DNA of 34,857 nt, taken from NCBI GenBank assembly GCA_033763355.1, contig JANRKT010000081.1:1-34857 (forward strand), in the 5' to 3' direction. The notes beneath the pieces were generated by a model. That model was not told the origin of the DNA. It ran no database searches and saw only the letters and a program-made list of their open reading frames with translations. Source of the stretch: JANRKT01 sp033763355. Its GTDB lineage: Bacteria; Bacteroidota; Bacteroidia; Chitinophagales; Chitinophagaceae. This document shows positions 16,180 to 24,421 of this stretch, in pieces (positions within the stretch are counted from its first letter, which is position 1; each line of letters begins with the position of its first letter). Both the position numbers and the translations under genes were made by a program.

Positions 16180-17850
16180 ATGAAATCATTAAATCAATGG
16201 CAATACACAACGCTTATCGCAATAGCGGCTGCAGTGTTGTTTTTTCCTTTTCTCGGAGCAGTTCATTTGTTTGACTGGGATGAGATCAACTTTGCCGAGT
16301 GTGCACGGGAAATGATACTGATGGATGATTACACCCGTGTTTATGTTGACTTTAAACCTTTCTGGGAAAAACCGCCGATGTTTTTCTGGATGCAGAGCAC
16401 GGCGATGAAATGGTTTGGTATTACGGAGTTTGCCGCAAGGTTCCCCAATGCGGTATGCGGAATTGTGACACTGATAGTTGTTTTTTTATGCGGCAGTAAA
16501 ATTTATGACAAAAAATTCGGCCTGTTATGGGCAATGGCTTATGGCGGATCACTTTTCCCCAACATGTATTTCAAATCCGGCATTATTGACCCCTGGTTTA
16601 ATCTTTTCATTTTTCTTTCGTTATATTTTTTTATTCTATATCACTGGAAACGCAATGGCTTTGACAAACCGGGCCTGCAAAAAAAACCTGTTGTTTATGC
16701 AGTATGGTCTGGTGTTTTCATGGGACTTGCTATGCTGACCAAAGGCCAGGTGGCGCTGATGATTTTTTTACTGGCGCTGGGTGCGTATTTTATTTACAAC
16801 CGTTTCAGGTTTTATTTTGGATGGGGCCATGTGGTATTGTTTTTATTGGTTACTGTATTGGTTACCGCCACATGGTATGGATATGAAACCGCCAAAAACG
16901 GTCCATGGTTCATCAATGAATTTTTCAAATACCAGTACCGCCTGTTTACCACACATGATGCGGGACAGAAAGGGTTCTTCGGCTATCATTATGTGGTTAT
17001 TCTTCTTGGCTGTTTCCCTGCTTCTGTTTTTGCCATACCTTCTTTTTTCAGGAATACTTACAGCGGCAGGTTTGATAAGGATTTTAAAGTATGGATGCTG
17101 ATCCTTTTCTGGGTAGTTACCATTCTTTTTACCATTGTACAGTCACGTATCATCCATTATTCTTCCATGGCATGGTTCCCGGTTACATTTCTTGCAGCTT
17201 ATACTTTTTATAAATGGCAGTTAAAGCAAATGAACCATAAAAAGTATGCGGGTGTTATTGCAGCAATTGTCGGGGGTATCATATCGCTTGCTTTGCTTGC
17301 CATTGCCATTTTTGCTTTTAACATACGAAAACTGATACCTTATGTGAAAGATAAGTTTGCACAGGCCAACATGGAAGCTGATGTGCACTGGGGCGGATGG
17401 GAAAGTGCTGCCGGGCTGCTGCTTGTTCTTACAATTGTATGGGGCTTGCTGAACCTGAGGAAACACAATTATTATAAAACAGCAGCGATATTTTTTGGGG
17501 GCACAGCAATTGTTATTTTTCTTGCTTCTGTTATTATTGTTCCTAAAGTAGAAAGGTATTCGCAGGGCGCTGCCATTGATTTTTTTAAAGAGAGAAGGGG
17601 TGAAGACTGCTATGTTCATTTGCTGGGGTACAAGAGCTATGCCCAGCTTTTTTACACGCAAAAACCAAAGCCGGCTAACCCGGATTCTTACAGCCAGGAG
17701 TGGCTGCTTAACGGAAATATTGACAAGCCCGTTTATTTTGTTACCAAGGTTGACCGTTACCAGAACTTTCAGCAGTACACTCAGCTAAAAGAGCTGTACA
17801 GGAAAAACGGGTTTATTTTCCTCAAAAGAGAAGTTCCTCCAGGGGAATAA
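16180..17850 (+). CDS. GT39/ArnT-like integral-membrane glycosyltransferase
   Basis: The product has 556 residues from the ATG at 16180; a TTG at 16156 is in frame but less likely. The N-terminal span is followed by HLFDWDEINFAECAREM, in which Asp34-Glu35 is the metal/catalytic acidic pair of the PMT_2 fold (ArnT, PMT, PglB-like GT-C enzymes). KPFWEKPPMFFWMQ is also typical of ArnT relatives. About ten more membrane spans follow, with a soluble C-terminal tail of roughly 100 residues. It should transfer a sugar from a polyprenyl-phosphate donor to lipid A, protein or polymer on the outer face of the inner membrane; the acceptor is unknown. It is divergent from the polyketide operon, with 141 nt between. 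Confidence 0.88.
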   Translation: MKSLNQWQYTTLIAIAAAVLFFPFLGAVHLFDWDEINFAECAREMILMDDYTRVYVDFKPFWEKPPMFFWMQSTAMKWFGITEFAARFPNAVCGIVTLIVVFLCGSKIYDKKFGLLWAMAYGGSLFPNMYFKSGIIDPWFNLFIFLSLYFFILYHWKRNGFDKPGLQKKPVVYAVWSGVFMGLAMLTKGQVALMIFLLALGAYFIYNRFRFYFGWGHVVLFLLVTVLVTATWYGYETAKNGPWFINEFFKYQYRLFTTHDAGQKGFFGYHYVVILLGCFPASVFAIPSFFRNTYSGRFDKDFKVWMLILFWVVTILFTIVQSRIIHYSSMAWFPVTFLAAYTFYKWQLKQMNHKKYAGVIAAIVGGIISLALLAIAIFAFNIRKLIPYVKDKFAQANMEADVHWGGWESAAGLLLVLTIVWGLLNLRKHNYYKTAAIFFGGTAIVIFLASVIIVPKVERYSQGAAIDFFKERRGEDCYVHLLGYKSYAQLFYTQKPKPANPDSYSQEWLLNGNIDKPVYFVTKVDRYQNFQQYTQLKELYRKNGFIFLKREVPPGE

Positions 17851-17961
17851 AAAATAAAACACAAGCATAAAGTATTTTAAAGTGTTGGCGGGGACACAAA
17901 CACTGGCAGAAGTGGGAAATTCCTGAAAAGTACTAAGGTGTATTACAGCTGAATGTTTATG

Positions 17962-19518
17962 TTAATGCAGCTCAATAGTCTCTACTTCGGGAATATCTTT
18001 CAGGATGAGTTGTATGTGTTTGCGGTGTGCTTTGGTTTTGTAGTCCTGGAATATTTCAAGAATATCACGGTCAATATAAACGCTGTCTGATCCGTCAATT
18101 TCCACAACAGAGTATTCGGGTATTTTATCCAGCATTTCCATAAAGCGCTTTTTATTGAGAAAACTAACGTTTAATGCAAGCCCGATAGTAAAACGCTTTA
18201 TGTCACCTTCTTTTTTTTCTTTAATGCTGTATCCTGCACGGTAAGTGTGTTTGATTAAAAAATAAATGGAATAAGCAATGCCTATCGCAACTCCTATCAG
18301 CAGGTCAGTAAAAAGGATGGCAATAACCGTTACAATAAACGGCAGAAACTGTTCCCGGCCCTGTTTATAAACGGCATAAATCATCCCGGGCTTGGCAAGG
18401 CTGTATCCCGTCTTTGTGAGGATGACGGCCAGCACACAGAACGGGACCAGGTTAAGAAAGGGAACGGCAAACAGTACTGCAAGCAATAGCCAGATGCCAT
18501 GTGTAAATGAAGAAAGTTTTGTTTTTGCACCAGCCTCTGCATTGGCTGAGCTGCGCACAATAACAGCCGTAACAGGCAAACCACCCAGTAAACCACTCAG
18601 AAAATTTCCTGTTCCCTGAGCCACCAGTTCACGGTTTTGCGGTGTAATGCGGTTGTATGGGTCCAGTTTGTCAATGGCTTCAATGCTCAGCAGTGTTTCA
18701 AGTGTTGCTACAAAACAAATTACCAAAGCATTTCTCCATATTTCTGCATTACTGAAAAGTGCATTGAACCGGGGAAATGTTACCTGTGAAAAAATGTTTT
18801 CTGGTACTGTTACAAACTGAGTTGGCTGCAGGTGAAGCAGGGAAGAGTTTTTAAGTATAAAAGCCATTAAGGTACCTGCGGCAACTACAATAAAAGAAAC
18901 AGGCAGAAAAGGAATTTTTTTAGACACCCACCTCTCCCATATACCAATCAGCAAAATGGAAAACAAAGCAAGCACAATGGCGCCGGGCGTAATGCTGTGG
19001 TATAAATTGCTGATGTGCTGAAAACCGTGGTTAAAGGTAAAGATGTTAAACAGTTCATTTGTCCAGAAATCGGGTTTGTCATAACCTATCAGCAGGGGGA
19101 TTTGTTTTGAAATAAGAATAATTCCGATTGCAGTGAGCATGCCTTTAATAACTGCTGAAGGAATAAAATGGGTAAACCCGCCCAGCCTAAAAAGCCCGAG
19201 CAGGATTTGAAGGATACCCGCTATTGCAATTGATAAAAAGAAAATTTCAATGGCCCCCAGTTTGGTAATGGCTGCAGCGCAAATGGCCGTAAGACCGGCA
19301 GCCGGGCCGCTTACACTCAGTTCCGATTTACTGAACAGCGAAATGACGATGCCTCCTATAATCCCTGCAATGAGGCCTGAATAAACAGGTGCATTGGATG
19401 CAAGGGAAATTCCAAGGCATAAGGGGAGTGCAACAAAGAAAACGGTAATGCTTGCTTTAAAATCGTGTTTGAGAAATGCAAGAAAATAATACCTGTACTT
19501 CCTTCCTGGTATATTCAT
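17962..19518 (-). CDS. SulP-family inorganic anion transporter with short STAS domain
   Basis: The 518-residue protein has the SulP transmembrane core (about residues 15-425). Family landmarks are LPLCLGISLASNAPVYSGL, the SVSGPAAGLTAI loop and VCFVATLETLLSIEAIDKLD. A compact C-terminal STAS domain follows (about 430-518, VVEIDGSDSVYIDRDILE). Related SulP proteins take up sulfate, bicarbonate or other anions; the ion is not readable here, and no carbonic anhydrase gene is adjacent. It follows the 2OG oxygenase gene on the same strand after 69 nt. The ATG at 19518 places the first basic segment before the membrane, as expected. Confidence 0.92.
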   Translation of the reverse strand: MNIPGRKYRYYFLAFLKHDFKASITVFFVALPLCLGISLASNAPVYSGLIAGIIGGIVISLFSKSELSVSGPAAGLTAICAAAITKLGAIEIFFLSIAIAGILQILLGLFRLGGFTHFIPSAVIKGMLTAIGIILISKQIPLLIGYDKPDFWTNELFNIFTFNHGFQHISNLYHSITPGAIVLALFSILLIGIWERWVSKKIPFLPVSFIVVAAGTLMAFILKNSSLLHLQPTQFVTVPENIFSQVTFPRFNALFSNAEIWRNALVICFVATLETLLSIEAIDKLDPYNRITPQNRELVAQGTGNFLSGLLGGLPVTAVIVRSSANAEAGAKTKLSSFTHGIWLLLAVLFAVPFLNLVPFCVLAVILTKTGYSLAKPGMIYAVYKQGREQFLPFIVTVIAILFTDLLIGVAIGIAYSIYFLIKHTYRAGYSIKEKKEGDIKRFTIGLALNVSFLNKKRFMEMLDKIPEYSVVEIDGSDSVYIDRDILEIFQDYKTKAHRKHIQLILKDIPEVETIELH

Positions 19519-19587
19519 GTTGACTGCAAAAATCGGAAAAAATACGGTGCAGTCATTTAAGGATTTTGTTCAGGTGGCAGGTACTAT

Positions 19588-20448
19588 TTATTTCTTTTTC
19601 CGTGAAAACCGCTTAAGGATGTTGCTTACAATTTTATCATTTGCACCCAGCCAGCCCTTTATTTCGGTATAAACAGCCACCATCATGTTATCCAGTTTTA
19701 CCATAAATTTTTTACTGCCTTCACCAGGCCTTGCTTTGTAGTAAGTGGCGCGGCGGAAGGGTTTTTCTTCAATGGTATAATAGTATAAAGCAATTGATCT
19801 CCTGAACTGGCCTTCGGGGCAGGTCATGGGTTCAGGGTGGCCATGATAAGAATCTGCATCTGTATTGAATATTACACAACGGTTAAAAACAGGCGAAACC
19901 TTTTTCTCACAGGCTTTCATTTGTTTGTCCCACAGTTCCAGTTGGCCGCCCCATTCGTCCTGCCAGTTTTTGTTCAGGTAAACCAATACATTAATACGGC
20001 GCTGCCAGTGGCGGTGATGCGGGTGTACTGTAAAATCAGCATGAATGTTCAGGTATCCGCCTCTTTTTGACTGATGTACCCCGCCGCCTTCAAGCATGTC
20101 GTCACTCACTAAATTTTTTATACCCGTTAATGTGCTGAGGAACTGAAGGAATTCGTTGGAGTTGAGTTCTGTAATGGTATTCCTGATAGTTGCCGGCAAC
20201 AGGTCAATCTTATTTAAACCCCGCTTGTTTTCATTGAAGTGAACGTAATTGATCCAGCCGTCGGTTTCATTCAGTTTGTTGAATTCGTCAATACACTGGC
20301 CCAGTACTTCGGGGTTAAGGGAATTTTCAAGTACGATATGCGGATAAGGAGAACTTTGCTGGTATTGTTTGCTCAGCTCACCGAGCCTGCTGTTCCATTT
20401 GCTGTAATCAAAAATCTGCCTGCGTGCCTGTACTTCCAGAACTTCCAT
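19588..20448 (-). CDS. 2-oxoglutarate/Fe(II)-dependent oxygenase (prolyl-hydroxylase-like)
   Basis: The 286-residue protein (ATG at 20448; a TTG at 20469 is less likely) has the jelly-roll iron site. HxD is His136-x-Asp138 in YLNIHADF, the distal His202 is in DSYHGHPEP, and the 2-oxoglutarate-binding arginine is near 217 in RRSIALYYY. This pattern matches the 2OG-FeII_Oxy_3 family of peptide or small-molecule hydroxylases. GGQLELWD between the sites is also typical. The substrate is unknown. The GT2 gene ends 57 nt upstream, so the oxygenase may modify a glycan- or lipid-linked product; that is only context. Confidence 0.88.
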   Translation of the reverse strand: MEVLEVQARRQIFDYSKWNSRLGELSKQYQQSSPYPHIVLENSLNPEVLGQCIDEFNKLNETDGWINYVHFNENKRGLNKIDLLPATIRNTITELNSNEFLQFLSTLTGIKNLVSDDMLEGGGVHQSKRGGYLNIHADFTVHPHHRHWQRRINVLVYLNKNWQDEWGGQLELWDKQMKACEKKVSPVFNRCVIFNTDADSYHGHPEPMTCPEGQFRRSIALYYYTIEEKPFRRATYYKARPGEGSKKFMVKLDNMMVAVYTEIKGWLGANDKIVSNILKRFSRKKK

Positions 20449-20505
20449 AGTATTTGATTTAATGGGCAAAGATAATGTACAGGCAGGTGCAGGCCAAAAG
20501 CAGCC

Positions 20506-21249
20506 CTAACCCGTAAGCAGTTTCCATTTGTATAATTTCAGTTTGGTAAGCCGGTAAAGCAGGCTTACTTTAAGTACCCCCAGGCCATAGGTTACACTTC
20601 TCTTAAAATTAATGGAAGAGGCATCATCAAAATATTTTGTGGGACAGGTGATTTCTGCAATTTCAAAGCCTTTGTAAAAAATCTGCGCTATCATTTCATT
20701 GTCGAAAATAAAATCATCGGAGTTGTGGGCAAGGTCAATCGTTTGCAGCACTTTTCCCGAAAAAGCACGGTAACCGGTATGGTATTCACTCAGTTTCTGG
20801 TTCATTAACTGGTTTTGCAGAAAAGTAAGGATGCGGTTGGCAACGTATTTATACAATGGCATTCCCCCTTTCAGCGCCCCTTTTCCCAAAATGCGTGAAC
20901 CGAAAACAACCGGGTAAACCCCGTTGCCTATCAGTGACACCATTGATGTAACCAGTTTTGGAGTGTACTGGTAATCGGGGTGCAGCATTACAATAATATC
21001 CCCGCCCAGTTCAAGGGCTTTTGCATAGCATGTTTTCTGGTTGCCACCATAGCCTTTGTTGTTTTCGTGCCTGATAACGTGCTGTATGCCCAGTTCACGG
21101 GCTACTGTACTGGTGCTGTCGCGGCTGTAGTCATCCACCAGCACCACTTCGTCCACAATATCAAAAGGGATTTCCCGGTATGTCTGTTCCAGTGTTTTTT
21201 CAGCATTATAAGCCGGCAACACAATTACTACTTTCTGCCCGTTGTACAT
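20506..21249 (-). CDS. GT2 family glycosyltransferase (polyprenyl-phosphate sugar synthase-like)
   Basis: The 247-residue GT-A fold enzyme starts with VVIVLPAYNAEKTLEQTYRE, then the nucleotide-binding VLVDDYSRDST and the metal-binding acidic motif near MLHPDYQY. The region SEYHTGYRAFSGKVL resembles dolichyl-phosphate-mannose synthase-like proteins. There is no C-terminal membrane pair, so it is probably soluble or peripheral. It may make the lipid-linked sugar donor used by GT-C enzymes such as the ArnT-like protein at 16180; that link is inference. It is transcribed ahead of the 2OG oxygenase and SulP genes. Confidence 0.9.
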   Translation of the reverse strand: MYNGQKVVIVLPAYNAEKTLEQTYREIPFDIVDEVVLVDDYSRDSTSTVARELGIQHVIRHENNKGYGGNQKTCYAKALELGGDIIVMLHPDYQYTPKLVTSMVSLIGNGVYPVVFGSRILGKGALKGGMPLYKYVANRILTFLQNQLMNQKLSEYHTGYRAFSGKVLQTIDLAHNSDDFIFDNEMIAQIFYKGFEIAEITCPTKYFDDASSINFKRSVTYGLGVLKVSLLYRLTKLKLYKWKLLTG

Positions 21250-21407
21250 GGGCGGAAAATTAGGGATTAATTGAGTAATTTATACACGGAAAAAAATCGG
21301 GAAGGAGCCTGTTTAATCAGGGGGCTGATTTTTGAAAGTCCTTTTTGTACCGGTTTTGTCCGGAGAAAATCCGGCAATAATACCCCGGTAAACGGCGTTT
21401 ATTTGAC

Positions 21408-21423
21408 AATCCGTTAACGGATT
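21408..21423. promoter_or_regulatory. Perfect 16-bp palindrome upstream of a secreted-protein gene
   Basis: AATCCGTTAACGGATT equals its own reverse complement. It lies 24 nt upstream of the -33 element of the promoter at 21448-21477, a usual place for an activator or repressor site. The cognate regulator is unknown. Confidence 0.5.
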
Positions 21424-21447
21424 ATTACAATTCACATCAATATGTGT

Positions 21448-21477
21448 TTTGTTTTTTGCCCGATATTTATAGCTTTG
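21448..21477 (+). promoter_or_regulatory. Promoter (TTTG-N18-TAGCTTTG) of the small secreted-protein gene
   Basis: TTTG at 21448-21451 and TAGCTTTG at 21470-21477 match the Bacteroidota -33/-7 consensus with an 18-nt spacer. The start codon follows 21 nt after the -7 box. Confidence 0.65.
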
Positions 21478-21498
21478 AAGTCCAAAAAAATAATTGTT

Positions 21499-22005
21499 AT
21501 GAAAAGAATTACCATGACCCTTGTGGCTGCTTTTTTATTTATAGCAGCATTTGCCCAGAACGATAAAATGCATAAACACAACGGGGAGAAATCAGAAGTA
21601 AAAATCATTAAAGTAGGGGAGTGGACCATCAGCTACTCTTACCCGGGAGAAACTGCCGAACAAACCATCGGCAAATATGCCGTTGCAAAAATTGAATACG
21701 CCAGCGGCAGAACAGAAGATGTAACTGAAAAAATTACAGTAGCAGGCGAGGACGACTGGGAGAAAGTTGTGATTATTGAAGACAAAGGCGCAGCAATTGG
21801 TTTGAAAAAAATGGATGAGATAAGAGGCAAAACATCCGGCTGGATAGGTGTTCATACTGCAGGCAGCGCCGATAAAAAATCACTGAAAAAACTGAAGATG
21901 GCCGCTGCTGCAATGGGCGCACCGTTTATTTTAATGACATCAGATAAAGACAACCAGTTTACCAACCAGAGCATTAAAAAAGGGATTGCTTATTCCTATA
22001 AATAA
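21499..22005 (+). CDS. Small secreted protein of unknown family
   Basis: The 168-residue product starts at the ATG at 21499; an upstream in-frame start at 21442 lies inside the promoter. The signal peptide is clear (MKRITMTLVAAFLFIAAFAQ, residues 1-20). The mature part has a beta-rich region (VGEWTISYSYPGETAEQ, YAVAKIEYASGRTEDV), a DDWEKVVII segment and a lysine-rich C-terminal third. I recognise no family. Its own promoter, the upstream palindrome and a strong terminator show a monocistronic, probably regulated gene. Confidence 0.75.
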   Translation: MKRITMTLVAAFLFIAAFAQNDKMHKHNGEKSEVKIIKVGEWTISYSYPGETAEQTIGKYAVAKIEYASGRTEDVTEKITVAGEDDWEKVVIIEDKGAAIGLKKMDEIRGKTSGWIGVHTAGSADKKSLKKLKMAAAAMGAPFILMTSDKDNQFTNQSIKKGIAYSYK

Positions 22006-22015
22006 CTTGAGTTAA

Positions 22016-22053
22016 AAAGAATACGGTAGTTTCAAAAAACTACCGTATTCTTT
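22016..22053. terminator. Strong bidirectional terminator between convergent genes
   Basis: Arms 22016-22032 and 22037-22053 pair perfectly over 17 bp around a 4-nt loop, with A-rich and T-rich ends serving as T-tracts on either strand. It lies 10 nt after the plus-strand stop at 22005 and 15 nt after the flotillin stop at 22069. Confidence 0.88.
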
Positions 22054-22068
22054 GTTGAATAAAGTAAA

Positions 22069-23592
22069 TCATTTCACCTCTTCGGCTTCCGTATCCACGG
22101 CAGTACCTCCTTTTTTCTTACCGAGGTAATCGGGCAAATCCATACCGGCCATATCAAAAATATCTTTTAAAGGCGGCACGGCTTTATACAAACCACTTAC
22201 AAAATTGGCAGTTGAATTTTTATCCCCGCCATTCTGCCCGCCTTCCCATACCGTTACTTTATCAATCTTAATATTTTTAATCGCTTCTGTCTGCATCTTT
22301 ACCAGTTCAGGTAATTTATCGGCAATAAGCAACAGTACCGCGTCTTTGGGGCTGTTGCCTGCGGATTTTACAATCCTGTCCAAACCTTCAGCCTGCTTGG
22401 TGAGTATTTCATACATACCCCTTGCTTCCGCTTCTAATTTGGCAAATATGGCATCGGCTTCACCCTTTGCTTTTTCACGCAGTTGCTCCGCTTGTGCCTG
22501 TGCTTCTATAATCAGCTTTTGTTTCTGTATATCGGCAGCTACCACAATGGTTGCATTCTGTGTGGCACGGTCCCTTTCTGCACGGGCCTCTTCCGCTTTC
22601 TTTTCCGCCAGATAAGCTTCTTCAAGTGCTTTGGCCGATTGTACTTTTTCTGCAGCAATCGCTTTTTTCAACGCTTCAGCTTCCCTTTCCCTTCTTTGCG
22701 AATCGGAATTGGCAATCTGGATCTTCGACTGGTTTTCTCCCTGTACAGCAAGGGCATTGGCTTCAGCCGTTTTAATACGGGTGTCCCTTTCTGCTTCAGC
22801 CTTACCGATATTTTCATCTTTTTTGGCACCCGCTATCTGCACCTCTTTATCTTTTACAGTTACCGCTACCTGTGTATCACGGTCTCGTACTGTTTCTGCC
22901 ACTTTAATATCCCTTTCTTTTTCTGCGGTGGTTTTACCAATGTCGCCTGTGCGTTCCTGTTCGGCCACTCTTATTTTCGCTTCGTTTATGGCTTTGGCGG
23001 CCGCTTCTTTACCCAATGCTTCAATATAACCGCTCTCATCTTTAATATCGGTTACGTTTACGTTAATCATCTTTAAACCGATCTTGTTCAGTTCAGCTTC
23101 CACATTGGATGCGATGTTGGCAAGGAATTTATCACGGTTGTTGTTGATCTCTTCAATATCCATCATCGCTACCACCAGGCGCATCTGACCAAGAATGATA
23201 TCCTTGGCAAGGTCATGTATCTGCGGCCTTTGCAAACCCAGCAAACGTTCTGCTGCATTCTGCATCACTGCGGGTTCGGTGGAAATGCCAACAGTAAAAC
23301 GGGACGGTACATCCACCCGGATGTTTTGTTTGCTCAGCGCACTGGTAAGGTTTACTTCAATAGAAATAGGCGTAAGGTCAAGGAATGAATAGTCCTGTAT
23401 AACGGGCCAGATAAATGCAGCGCCGCCGTGGATACATTTTGCCGTACGTGAGCCGTCAGGTCCTTTGCCCACTTTACCATACACAACAAGGATGCGGTCA
23501 GACGGGCAGCGTTTGTAACGCCTGAACATAGACAGGATCATGATGAGCAGGAACGCCGCTGCCGCTACAATTACAATAAGGATAAAATCCAT
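22069..23592 (-). CDS. Flotillin-like SPFH-domain membrane protein
   Basis: The 507-residue protein has one N-terminal membrane span (residues 3-22). An SPFH/band-7 domain follows (about 28-190, with VDVPSRFTVGIST and EINNNRDKFLANI), then a long alanine/glutamate/lysine-rich coiled coil (about 195-400) of the flotillin type. The C-terminal tail has GLYKAVPPLKDIFDMAGMDLP, typical of bacterial FloT/YuaG. Flotillins organise membrane microdomains and affect fluidity. The partner NfeD-like gene is directly upstream (20 nt), the same pair order as yuaF-yuaG (nfeD-floT) in Bacillus. Confidence 0.93.
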   Translation of the reverse strand: MDFILIVIVAAAAFLLIMILSMFRRYKRCPSDRILVVYGKVGKGPDGSRTAKCIHGGAAFIWPVIQDYSFLDLTPISIEVNLTSALSKQNIRVDVPSRFTVGISTEPAVMQNAAERLLGLQRPQIHDLAKDIILGQMRLVVAMMDIEEINNNRDKFLANIASNVEAELNKIGLKMINVNVTDIKDESGYIEALGKEAAAKAINEAKIRVAEQERTGDIGKTTAEKERDIKVAETVRDRDTQVAVTVKDKEVQIAGAKKDENIGKAEAERDTRIKTAEANALAVQGENQSKIQIANSDSQRREREAEALKKAIAAEKVQSAKALEEAYLAEKKAEEARAERDRATQNATIVVAADIQKQKLIIEAQAQAEQLREKAKGEADAIFAKLEAEARGMYEILTKQAEGLDRIVKSAGNSPKDAVLLLIADKLPELVKMQTEAIKNIKIDKVTVWEGGQNGGDKNSTANFVSGLYKAVPPLKDIFDMAGMDLPDYLGKKKGGTAVDTEAEEVK

Positions 23593-23612
23593 AGTTAAGG
23601 GTTTTGGTGTTT

Positions 23613-24203
23613 TTAAGAAATGTTTGCTGTTACCAGTAAAATATTATCGTTAATAATGCCAACTACTTTTACAGGCCTGCCGGTGGAAATATCTGTTTCA
23701 TCATCCGTCATGGCCTGTAATTCATGCAGGCTGCCCTGCACCGTTACATGCACTTTACCGAAGCCGCTTCGCTTTGCAGGAATGAACAAATAAGTTTCGC
23801 CAATCTGCCTTACAGCATTCTGGATCTGCATGGTACCGCTTTCTTTTAGTTTGCCCACATTTTTAAACAGCAGCGCCATAATAAAAACCATTACCGCACC
23901 GCCCAGCAATGCCAGCAAAATGGAAACCGTTTTGCCCATGTTGCTGCTGTATGCAGCAAGGCCCACCCATCCGAACAGGGTAAAAAAGGCCACAAAGTTT
24001 TTAATGGTGAAGAACTGGTAGTTTACACCATCATCATCTCCAACATAGTCATCTGCATTGCCGGATTCTGCATCACCTTCACCGCCAAAAAGGGAGATCA
24101 GTGTCTGCAAAAGGAACAGCGCTGAAAATATAAGGGCAATGCCCCATAATATTTTTTCAAAACCCTGTAGCCCCTGCCACCAGGAAGAAATATCAAGTAA
24201 CAT
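23613..24203 (-). CDS. NfeD-like membrane protein, flotillin partner
   Basis: The 196-residue protein has three or four hydrophobic spans: about residues 18-40, 68-84 and 92-112. An acidic loop lies between the first two (GGEGDAESGNADDYVGDDDG). A C-terminal OB-fold-like part (about 125-196) contains VRQIGETYLFIPAKRSGFGKV and TGRPVKVVGIINDNILLV, as in short NfeD/YuaF proteins. These proteins work with flotillins in membrane microdomains. The gene is first in the two-gene unit with the flotillin, 20 nt apart. Confidence 0.83.
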   Translation of the reverse strand: MLLDISSWWQGLQGFEKILWGIALIFSALFLLQTLISLFGGEGDAESGNADDYVGDDDGVNYQFFTIKNFVAFFTLFGWVGLAAYSSNMGKTVSILLALLGGAVMVFIMALLFKNVGKLKESGTMQIQNAVRQIGETYLFIPAKRSGFGKVHVTVQGSLHELQAMTDDETDISTGRPVKVVGIINDNILLVTANIS

Positions 24204-24380
24204 GTATGCTGAATTTTAAACCGAATATAGTTATTTCAGGAAAACCGGAAAGTTACCAATCCGAAGGTTTGCACAACTATTATTCAAAGGACAGGAAGAT
24301 ATGATTTTCTTAATAGCAGACGTAGTAACAGCAAAACGAGTTGTACAAACGCATAAGATTATTTTGAAAGCAATTGAATA

Positions 24381-24421
24381 AAAAAATGCTATAGTTTCAA
24401 AAAACTACCGTAGTCTTTGTT
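24381..24421. terminator. Degraded copy of the 22016 terminator, after the nitrilase gene
   Basis: These 41 nt match 22016-22056 at 36 positions, including an unbroken core of 21 nt, but changes in the left part weaken the stem. It overlaps the stop codon of the minus-strand nitrilase gene, and on that strand a run of seven Ts follows the hairpin. It probably still acts as an intrinsic terminator, less efficiently than the other copy. Confidence 0.6.

Noticed and set aside
17851..17961. Possible hairpin AGTGTT/AACACT between the GT39 and SulP genes
   Set aside because: Only six base pairs and no T-tract, too weak to call a terminator.
22205..23076. Long plus-strand frames inside the flotillin gene
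   Set aside because: They mirror the alanine/glutamate-rich coiled coil of the real gene and have no domain features of their own.
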